From Tubiluchus corallicola (lineage: Eukaryota; Priapulida; Priapulimorpha; Priapulimorphida; Tubiluchidae): a stretch of 64,000 bases of DNA. The position numbers and the translations under genes are program-made. The notes under the pieces are model-generated. The model was not told the origin of the DNA, did no database searches, and worked only from the letters and a program-made list of their open reading frames with translations. How positions within the stretch are numbered: position 1 is the stretch's first letter; every line of letters starts with the position of its first letter. The DNA is taken from the NCBI GenBank assembly GCA_030141605.1, contig JAQGDQ010000300.1, positions 147,501 through 211,500 of the forward strand, written 5' to 3'. Below, piece by piece: positions 24,701 through 36,700 of the stretch.

Positions 24701-27700
24701 CCTCTGATTTGGCTGAGGACAAGCGGAACCGTACTCCTGCACATGCATGCCAAAGAAGCACATGTCCACACCATCAATTTCCTCAAAAGCAAACAATGCT
24801 TTCGTTCGAAAAGGAAACGTCTCAGGGAACATATTTTCATCAGTAAATCTAAAAAAACAAGTAACACATTAAATGCTAATGCAGTTCAATATAAAATTCA
24901 TATTACAAAGAGTATTTCAAAAATTGAAAACAAAAAATGTTACGTGTCAAAATTCAACAGATGATATGTTTCCGTAACATTTCAAAATTTTCAATTAGAT
25001 AAAATATTGGGCAGTAATATAAAACCATTACACTAATTAGTTTATTAATACAATGCATTTTACAAGAGTGGTTTTCTAGGAGAAGATTTTCAAAGCACAT
25101 TGGGCTTAGAATTTCATCAGTGAAACCACCAATATATAAAACGTTTCTACTGTTAATAATATTTCAGATTTTGTGCCACATGCAAGGTAATTCAAAGAAC
25201 AATTTGGCACGAATGCAAAACTGTCAATTTCCTGCAAATTTACTTAATCTGTATCTCTAAGTTCTTAAGATAAAAAAACTTTAAGCTGCTGTAATGATTC
25301 ATTGCTTTTTTGTCATTTTTCCGTAACCAAGCAAAGCAGTTCGACTCACTTGGTCTTCATTCCAGTTTTGACTTCAACAAATTTGTCGCTACTTGAGACA
25401 ATACGAATTGTCACCTCTCCAGCACCACAATCCTTTTTCTTTAAAAAATCATTTACCCTGTTTTCTAAGAAGAGAGCGAGTTTAGTTGGCGGCAGTCCTG
25501 AAAATGAACAAAAACCAATTAACTACCAACATATACACCATCAAAATAATTAAAATGGTCTATTCAGCTCAAAATACTTTACTAACGAAGCAAAAACTTT
25601 AATGCCTTAAAACTTTAATGGAAATATGCCCGGAATTACATCCAATTCCAGATATCCATAAAAACCATAAACAACAAGTGCTTCATTTTTGAATTAATTA
25701 GTTAATTTCATAAATGTGCAAATGTGTTATGTACAAACTTACGTTTAGCTGAGTATTTATTTTCTTTCCGTGGTCGCCCAGTTGCTTTTAAGCATGTGCT
25801 GCATGCGAACCTGTGACAAAAGATACAAATAAACGTTAAAAAATAAAAACGCTAAACACAACAGAAAATTAGTAAGCAAAATCCAGCAGTAAGGAATAGT
25901 TTACCTATCTGATATGTAAAATAGCAAAACTGTTATTGCCAAATTTTTTACAAACATTCTGATGTAAAAGAAAAGAACATAGAATCGTGGAGATGATCAC
26001 AGCAGAATCAGTCCACAAAAAATTACATTCGAAGTGCACAAAACATTTTGCACAAAATTTCACTTGTATACTATGTATATTACATTCAGTTTTATAAATT
26101 ATTACAGAATTACCAATTATAATATGAAAACACAGACACTATTACCATACATTTTGATGCCTCTGTTATAAATTCACACACCAATTTTTCTTCACATTTG
26201 AAAAATGATCGTAAATTTGCGAAATCTACAAGTATGTTTTGTAAAAAACGTTACTACTTCATGTGAACAAATGATGTAATTGGGAAACGAAATATGTTAC
26301 ACAAGAATATTTTTTATACTTACCCACTTTGGTATATTTGCTCGAGATACAGTACACAAACTTTGTGCAGCTTTCGACCACACTCCTCACAGTCAACAAA
26401 CCTGAAAAATATTTTTGCTTTATTTACACTGAGAGATTCCCAATGCATTTCAGCAGAAATTTATTTATTACCACAATACAAACAATGTCTACCACTTTTA
26501 GCTATTAACGAGAATTGTACTCGAAACCAAGATGGCAGATACAGCAATCAAGAATTTACGACAAAACTCAGAACTGTCACAGCTAAGGAAATATCAAGAT
26601 CATAACATATGTAACTGAGTCAACACTGAGACCAATATCAAAATCTTTATACGACAACTGCAAAATATTTTTCATACAAAAAATGTAAGCATTAAAGGTA
26701 CGTGAAAAGGCTTTTATGTATAAATTCTACCTTCACGTTTTCTTGTACTGGCAAAAAATAAAATATTAACAAAAAATAAATAAATTGCACTACAAAAATG
26801 TGGAATAGATGCGCATGCTAGGCTTAGAAAGGGAGATTTCGGTGATACTAGAAAAACTAATGTCAGTACCAACAAAGAATGATACCCAAAAAATCAACAC
26901 GCAGGCAAAAATTGCCCAAAAGGCACCTCACGGTGTTCAAGTGTTCAAGTGTTCAAAAGCACATTTGAAACACCAATGAGACAGAAAAAGTAAATCTTAA
27001 AGTATTATTATTCATCGATACGTGCACTGATCAGGGTGGTAAGTCTTGTTAGCTTATAAGTGATATATTTCAATAATAAGTTTTGAACGAGAGTTGCAAC
27101 ACTTACGGTTCGACTTCAAGTTGGTCGTTTTTCACTTCTCTAAATTCACTCTTTGCAACAGTCCTAAAAGAGAAAATGCCTAGTAAGAACTTAGCTCATC
27201 ATATTTTAAGACAAACATACAATTAATTAACAAATAATAGTCTTTCTATGTTTTATATCATCCCATGTTTGAGTTTTACTTCATTATATCCATTCCACTC
27301 CGAAGCACTAAATGTTTTCTTTATCACATAATTCATCTCATAATTTTCAGTTGATTTTCATTACTTCTTTTTACTTTCACAGGGTGGGTCAATCAAACAA
27401 GCCCTGCTTTTTTATTGTCCATAAAGCATTTACATTTATATATAGGCAAATATACAGAAACAGTAAAAATAATTTGCATTATATTCATTGAAGGCCTTTT
27501 CACAATATTTCGTACACAAAATTATTGTAAATGCATTATGTGAAATAAATGACTTATGACTTCTGGCTTATTTAGTGTTTATTAAATGCAGCTTGGTAAA
27601 GCAAAATCTGCATACATTTGTAAGAATTTTAGTCAAAATAATAAGTAATAGATCTAAATAAAATGTAGTTTTAAATACAATGTTATATGACCGATGAATG

Positions 27701-30700
27701 TAAAATAGACATCACATACGTTGACGAAACTCCAGTGGGGTCATCTTCTAAAGACACTGTGTCTCCTAGTAGCTCGTAGCATTTCTGACAGTAGGCATAT
27801 CTAGAAATTTTTATATACGTATTTAAATATAAATTTCTACTAACAGTTAATTATAGCTATTTAAAAAATTATTAAAAAAACAAAACATTACAGTTAATTA
27901 TAGCTATTTATTTTGTGCTCGAGAAGCTATTAAGAATATATATGGACTGGTATGAAAAGTACACCGTATGCCACCTTTGTATACACTATATACGTAGAAT
28001 ACCTATTATGAATTGTCTACCATATATGCGTCGTAAGCCCATATATGCATATTTATGACTGCGAATATTAACAAAAAAAGTTACACTTACTTGTTCATGT
28101 AGCTCCAATAAATTGTATCCCTTGGAATTGTGCACAGCTGTTGTCCATAACAAAACAAAGCCTGGGGATTATATACCCATTTCCTGCCACAACAGTAGCC
28201 AAGATTTTGCATGACCGGGTCAATTTCTTGTTCAAACACCTCGGCCAACTAAAATATAAAAAACAAGTTTTAATTACCCTCAAATAACTTTGTGATAAGA
28301 TCTAGTCCAAACAAATTTGTACATTTACCTCTTTATTGCATTACAAACCATAAAAATCAAACTGGCATAATTAAAGCTTGATAAATTCCGTCTCGAAATT
28401 TAATATCATTCACATGCTATCTTATTGCATACAGGGCTTGAGTTAGCAGTAACGCTGTATAAAATTTGTAAATTTAAATTCCCACGATGACTGTTAAGTG
28501 CAATCATTTTAATGGTAAGTCATTTAAAACAATTTTAGACAACCTTGCATAAAGTTCGAAAAAATAATCAAAGCATTCATACCACACTCTTCACTAACAA
28601 AGCAAAAGTGTAGATTATATAAAATATTGTTAATAAAATCAATAATGTGTACTTTGGTAAGCCAAAGGTGCACACTGGGATGGCGACAATGCAGTGAGTT
28701 TTATCAGGTGGTGCAAACATTTTAAATTATTTACGAATTTTCTTTTCCAAATACATAAGTTTTTCAATAATGTCAGTTTAAGCTAACTAATATAATTTTG
28801 TAGAGAAAGTTCAGTGGGATATACATTAGAATTCCCATTTCTTTCTCTTTACCGCTGAATGCCACATGATGAAGTTACCTTGGAACAGTATCGATAAACA
28901 CGCGATGTTTTCCTGTTATACAGCCACGCATTTTCGAACATGAGCCACACATCATCAACGTACTGCCATGGGTCTTGATATTGGCCTGTATCCAATTTCC
29001 GCTTGATTGTAGACAAGTCAATTGGATTCTTCACAATGTCAAAATAATCCTGAAAGCAATTATGTTAAACATGCATTAAAAACAGTGCTTTTACAAATTC
29101 TATAAATAATTTTGCAAGATTTCTGACTACCACTCACAATCTTTTCGAATCTCGACTATATAAAGTGCAAGCGGGTATTACACTTTTCCACTTGGGTTTC
29201 AATACATTTTATTTTTGCAAAACACCCTGCAAAAGCCTTTAATGTGTGGAGATGCTGGTCTGTCAAAAAACTAATCATGCTATGAATGAGAAGGTGAAAC
29301 AAATCAATCTACGGTGGATGAATTGGTCAATCTAACCAGGAAAACGTTTGCATACTCTCAATAAAATTTTTACATAATCATTGCAGTAACATTGCAGCAT
29401 AAAAAACAAAATACTAACTGGAATATTAAGCTGGCTTGGATCAACAGGCTGTCTAAACGGCAAAGATTCCGGATCCTGTCTATATAACTTTTCCAGCGTC
29501 GGCATCAACGCATGCCTCAACTCATCTGGCTTAAATACTACAACAAAAATAGAAATTTTAATGATGAATAAATAGTCGGTAAACAGACAAGTTGCACATA
29601 TGTAAATTGCAATGCAGTGGAGATGTCACTGTGCCTTTATACTTGCTTCAACAACTTTCACGAAATTTGAAAAAAAAGTAAAGCTAAAAGCAAATCTGAA
29701 CTTGAATTCAGAAAATTCTGGTTATAGAACATGGAAATCATCTTTGGCACAATCATGACAATGATTATAGCGAATAAGTAATGCAAAATCTCATGCATGC
29801 TCTGCTATGTCAAAATATAAGCAATCGTAAACATTACTTTTGAAATTAAATGCACATTTCGTCCATTATTATATTTTCTTAAAATGTTGCTATCATAAAC
29901 TTGTCAGACAGGTATATAATCTGAATGCATAATTATCATACTTTTCTTATTGCATGGCTTTGGCTTTGGGGTAGGCACAGGAGTCGTTGGCTTCAAGTCG
30001 CTATCATCATCCTCGCGCTCGGGTTTGACAGACCCGATTCCAGTCTGTTCTTGCTGCGACTCATTCTCCTGTTTAAACTCGGTTTTCACTTCAGCTTTCA
30101 AATCTTCCACTTTCACTTCTTTCCCCCCACCAATTTGGTTGTTAGATACACCGCTGTTGCTAAGTGTAGAAGCGGTCTGAGACAAACCCATCGTATAAGG
30201 TGATTTTGGTTCAATCTTTATTTCCTGTTTTATTTCTTGCTTCACAATTTGTTGCTGCTGCTGCTAAAAACAGTAACAAACTCTTGTTAGAAGAGTATTA
30301 TATAAAATAAGACTCTGCAATATACATTTTGAAGAAGAAAAATAAACACAAATAAGTGAACTTCTTTGCAAAACAATAAACAAACCAGCACTGTTTGCAA
30401 AAATGGCACAGCACATCGAACTCAGAAAAGTCTAGGAGTACGTAGAAACATAATTCTAATCAGTTTCTCTTTATTTTGCTAATAGACATACTAAAAGCAG
30501 AAATTATATTAAAACCTGACTGCATTTTGTTGTGTTAAGTTCTACTTAATTCAGTCAGCACCTGCATAAAATGTTGCTGTTGTTGTTCTAGAGACCCTTG
30601 AGAAGGTGCCTGCTCCACTCGCTGTGGTAGGGATGAAAATCGCTGCTGCATTAGGTTTTGTTGTTGCTGAACCTGTTGCTGCTGCTGCTGTTGTTGCTGC

Positions 30701-33700
30701 TGCTGCATGCGAATACGATTCAGCTAAACAAGTAATTAAAACACACTTTACCAAGGCCATTCACCCAACAGCATTGTATTTGACAACTAAAAATGTTGTG
30801 TTATCGTTATTTTCAATCATAGATTTGACAAACACACAAAATGTAAATACAGTGGATGCCTTTTATTAGACTCATGATTAATAAAATCAATCATCTAATT
30901 GACTCAATGTTTGATATGGATATATAAAACTGTTGACAATTGAATGAAATAATTTCAGGTAACTGACTCAATATTTTGCTTCACATACTTATAATAAGAC
31001 ACTTTTGTGTAGTCAATGAGATTTCTACTGCAACTGTCAATTTCAAAAAAGTCGAGCACATGTATCACAGACTAATTTAAGAGTTTAAGTTTAGCAACAA
31101 CATAAATATTTATGCATCCAGAATGAACAAAGTCAATCATATTACCTGTACTTGATTTTGTGGGAGCTGGGCTAAAGAGGCGCCGATTGAGTTACCATCC
31201 AATTGAGCAGGGAGGCCCCGAAGTTGATTATTTGCTGTTACGGTAGTCACAGTTTGAGTAACTAAAGGCTGGGCAGATGAATTTGGCTGTGCTGCAGACA
31301 CCACGTTGTTTAACTGCTGCGGCAATGATACACTTGTTATTGTCAGAGCACCGGATAAACTATTAGCCACAGCATTAGGGTCAAATGTACCATCTAAAAA
31401 AGCAAATACATGTTACACAGTGAAACGGAAGAAAATGGTCTCACTCCATCTCATAATTTACATGTCCATCATGATTCCTTAGAAATCACACAACACTGCT
31501 ATTATAACAGCAACAATGAACATGCAGAAACAAAAGCATGTACCAAACCACCACTTAAAAAATGCAATTGAGTATTGGAAAGCAATCACAAAACACTTAC
31601 TTGCTAAAGCGTCTCGTATTTGGTTTGGTTGTTGGGCCGGTTGTCCTGTTCTGATTCGGTTTTTCCTTTTTTCTTCCAATTCCTTTTGTATCTTATAAAT
31701 TTTCTCTGCTAGCAGCTGATAATATTCCTCCTGCAAAGCAAAAATGTTTTTATCTTTAGATTTAATTTAGATTAACCTTCGACACACAGTCTGAATTCAC
31801 AAATCACGTAACTGTGCTTCAGTCGTATCTCTGTGGCACCAGAAATCATTGAGTGTAGCAAATAATTTTTCAAAACATTAACTAATTAGGTGCAAGTATG
31901 GTAGAGCTTATACTAATACACTGGAATTTAGGCAAAACACTGGATTAATCTACTTTGAAAAGAATTAGTTAGAGCATACCCGACTTTGGGCAGTATCGTA
32001 CATGTCTGCTTCCACTTTTCTTGCATACGCGACTAGATTGATCATCCGTCGATCCTGCAAGGCAGCAGGATCTGGCGTGGGAAATATAGCTTGTACCCTG
32101 TTAAAAACTTCCTAATTAGTAAGCTATCTTTGACCTTGTAAAAAAATCATTATCGTTGTTAGTTAGAAAATTTAGCACAACAAGAAACTTATCATCAATT
32201 TGATGATCATGCAAGACACTAAAATTTCCCAACGTTATAGATTGCTAGTAATTACTGCACTCTTTTTTTGAAAATTCTACTATGTAATCAAATCAATCAA
32301 TCAATCAAAGTTAAACACTCAATTAACTATCAAATTTAAAGAAACGGAGCAGCAAAGGCACAAAACCACAGCAAGAATCCTAGGCTTATCAGAACTAAGG
32401 AGCTAGTTTGGATATTCGGGAGTTGAAATCGATCAAAGATTTTTTTCCATCTAAATTACACCTACACTAGATAGTGTTAGTGCATTAAGAGTTTACCAAC
32501 AAGCCAAATTACCAGCATGATGAGGTCTACATTCTAAAAACTGTAAGCATGATTTGACTTTACGAAAATGTACACGAATGTGGCAAGTTTAACCAAAATG
32601 TACACAAATGTGGCAAGTTTAACCAAAATGTACACAAATGTGGCAAGTTTAACCAAAATGTGCACAAATGTGGCAAGTTTAACCAAAATGTACACAAATG
32701 TGGCAAGTTTAACCAAAATGTACACAAATGTGGCAAGTTTAACCAAAATGTACACAAATGTGGCAAGTTTAACCAAAATGTACACAAATGTGGCAAGTTT
32801 AACCAAAATGTGCACAAATGTGGCAAGTTTAACCAAAATGTGCACAAATGTGGCAAGTTTAACCAAAATGTGCCAGCTATAATGAAGTTCATCACTTACA
32901 ATTTGTGTACCAAGTGGTTTCTCAGGTCTTGCGTTACAGAACTGTGCCAAGCTTTCGGGTGTGTAGGTGGAGCTGTAGAAGCCATTGGACGTGGCGGGAT
33001 TCCAACTTGTGGCGTAACCGTATTAGGTGGTGGTCCCGCTGGCATAACGTACTGTCCCGAGTTTGGCAGAGGTACAGGAACGTGTGTCGTCATCATCGGC
33101 TGAGCAGGTGATTTTTGAGGCAATGGAACTGATCTCATCTCAACTGTTCTCATTTGAGATGCATCAGATGCAGTTGTAACTAAAAGAAAAAGTGAATATT
33201 TACAAGAAAATAAGAAAAACAAAAACACTTTTTTTCATGAAAATAAAATGCCAAAAATAAATTTTTTATTGTGAGCATTTTTGATATCTAAAATTTCAGA
33301 AAAGTAAGTCAAATCTAGTATTTCTTAACTCTACAATTTCAGAAAGATTTAAGTATTGTTAATATAAGTATGCAAAGAATCTGATTTCAATAGTCTAAAT
33401 TCAATAGAAAAGCAATAAAATGAGCAATGCACTTCAAAAGCTCACTATACTCTATGCCATCACTTAATAGTCAAACTTTCAACTTGCAAAGTATCCTTAA
33501 TGCTTGAAATATAAAACAGTAAAAAACTCAATTCACCCATTTGTTGTGGCTGTGTCAGTGGCAAATTTTGGTTCTGTGCCGGTGTTGGTGCAGTAACTGT
33601 GGCCGTTGGTATTGTATTTGGTGCTGCCTGAGTGGAACTGATATTGCTTGGCACAATGCCCAGAGCTTCGAAGGCTTTTCGCTTAATATCTTGAGTGGGT

Positions 33701-36700
33701 TGACTGGGAGCAGTCTGCGTTGCCAATTGTGATGGTCCGCCTACAGAAAACTTTGCGTTATCTTAAGATTAAGCGTCAAATTATTTGCAAAATATCGAAG
33801 CTTTATAATCTAATAAGAAAATCTAGCTAACTTGTTTATTACAGCTTACATTTTTGGTACAAACATCAGAAAATAACTACCATAAATCTCCAAGATTTTT
33901 CTAGCATCGTTTCCCTGTTGTGAGCGCCGTCCATCGGAAGCAGTTTTCAAGGGCAAGCAAACAGGACAATCTTGCCTGGTACAATTCTTCCAGTGAGTAA
34001 TGATCTGCCTGGAGGAGGCACAGTGAGGAACTGAAATGAAACACAAAAACAAATTTAGAAACTTCAAATTACCTTGGAAGTAGCACAAAATTTAATAAAC
34101 TGTCTATGCTTCAGGCACAAACAGATTTTATAAGGTATCAAAGTACGATAACCGAAACCTGTAAACTTAAAAACAAAAAATACCAGGTCTCAAAGGACAA
34201 CTCATCACCATTCATACTTATTCGAAGAAAATTCCCTATTGTTTAAATATCTTGCCAAAACAACACATCAATACATTTCCAGCCCCAGCACGTTTTTTTC
34301 AAACGTATAATATAAACAACATTTTTTAACTGGTATTACAAATAAACCCAAATGGCTTCAATAGAGCAACAAATTTAAACTCAATTTCAGTATTTTAAAA
34401 TAGCCGATATTCGGCACACTAGGCAAATATGTCTTATATGTGAGAATGAAAAAACATCATCAAAAAAGTGTGGGCTTGAAAATGAGACTTGCAAATCTAA
34501 ATAATATTATTAGATCCTGTGGAACCTTACCAGATCAAGTTAAGAACTCAAGTCAAACAGTTTTTAATCATTTAAAGAAAACATGAGCGAACCTTTTTTA
34601 TCAACTGATCTCAGAAGTTGTCAACTATGATTCACATGCTGGACAATTGCAACACAATTTTAATGGTTATCTTAACAATTATAACACTCGTTACTTAATC
34701 TGTTTACTTTACCGAATTTCACTTACTTATTGTGTGATTTAAAGAAACATCTTCAAATGTTTGTAACTAATTTACAACTGTTTAACTTCTAAACAATATT
34801 TTTATACTGATATATACTTACAAAGCCAACATTTAAATACAGGAAGATTTTTGACAATTTAATAATATAATAAATGTTAGCCTACTATCACTCAAAATTA
34901 CCTATGGTATATATAATCATCCTTTTTCTTCAAATACTTTTGAATGGCACTTGCTATTTAAAAAAGGTTACTGTACCTTGACATGCACGTCCTGCATGGC
35001 ACGTTGTCATATGATTAAGAACACCCTTCATTGTCTTGCAGTGAGGGAGGCTGCACACCCTGACAACGCCATCAGCAGTTTTTTCCCGTCTCTGGCATTT
35101 ATGTGCATGTAACAACAACACTAACTGTTGTTGTATAAGTTTCCGCTTCTCTGGATCAGCTGCTGGAGTAGACGTAATACCTGGCCCTTGCACCGCTTGT
35201 CCACCAACACCCTGAGCTGGCTGTGACTGCAAAGCAAATTAGGCTACATATACCAGAGATTAAGAACAGCAGTCAATAGATAAACAAGTGATATGCTCTG
35301 TGAAAAAAGTATACCTACTACCTAGACCTACACAGAAAAATAATATTGTTGCAGGGTGGTACATAACAAATTGCAAGGGAGCAGTTATAAAAAACAACTC
35401 AAAACAGTACCCCTCAAGATTGCAGGTTGTGAGAAACATACATAGCTTCCACACTAAATACTGAGAGCATGATTTGTTTTCTACTTATTCAGCAATACAT
35501 TGAAATAATAAACAGTGCTGTACTATTATTAATTAATTAGTTTTCTACCACCACTGCAAAGGGTTATGTACCACGTGTGTCACCCACACATTTAGTGCTT
35601 AGCATATTGTGTCAACATCATGAGTGTGGATATTCCATTAATGCCTGTAATAAAATCACTCAACAGTACCACACAACAATGAAAACCTAGAGAAAAACAT
35701 TAATAAAGAAAACTAAGAGTAAAAACCAGTGAATCATTCACTGGCAATCAGCCAGTCACTGGTACTTCTTCCTCACAAGAGCATTGATGCATGCGAAAAA
35801 AACAACAACAAAGATCCGAGATCACAGTCACAGTTCCCACTCAATGGTTACATATAGACCCACTGTTTATGTAGCAAATCAAATTTACAAGCAAAAAAGT
35901 CCTTTTACAGTTTTGTTGTATGCACCCGCAATTGCTGTAGGTCAAAGGCTAAGTGTACCACAGCAATGCATCTTAACTACAACCGTCACGTGACATGCGG
36001 ATAAAGCAAAGCCGTCTACCACTTCAGTTCAGTAACTTCATTGTTTTACGTGGACAGTTTACTTATTTATGCACTGGTCTCTGTGTACAGTGATTTACTA
36101 GCAGATCTTGCTTGGGAACAAGAAAAAATGAACTAGTTAAGGTTCTAGTTAGCTGTTAAAACTGTTACTATTACAACAGCGAGGGCAGTAAGGTTGCAAA
36201 GCATGAACGTATTTTATAAGTGCACTACATGACCCCATACCATAAAAAAATAGTGTGAGATATTCCTACTTTGCACAAAGCAGTACAAATTACATAAAAA
36301 AATCATGTAAACACATAACTATTCTTGAGAAAAACATGATTACCAAAAAAAACTAACTTACTGATATTTGCAAATAAAAATAGCAAAAAAATGTATGAAT
36401 GCTCTCCCTAAAATAAATAAAACTAGAATGTTAGGCATATCCAATAATGGTTGGAATTTCCATCATGTTGTTTTTATTAATGAGTAATTTTCTAATTTTG
36501 TCAAACAACAAATATACATTGTAGCTTACAGTTGCTAAGAAAAAAGTAACAACAAAATGTGTTTATACACTTATTATAGTGTACTGTTATAAATGTACTT
36601 ATTATAGTATATTACTGTTTTAAATTCACTAGGCCTACTTATTTTGCTTGTGAAATAAAGTATTTTTTGTACATAGAAAATACAGGTGACTTAGAAATTC

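Noticed and set aside
32534-33103. Long repetitive open frames on both strands at the 30-bp array
   Set aside because: The period is a multiple of three with no stop in the unit, so several frames stay open by construction. The array lies inside a CBP/p300 intron.
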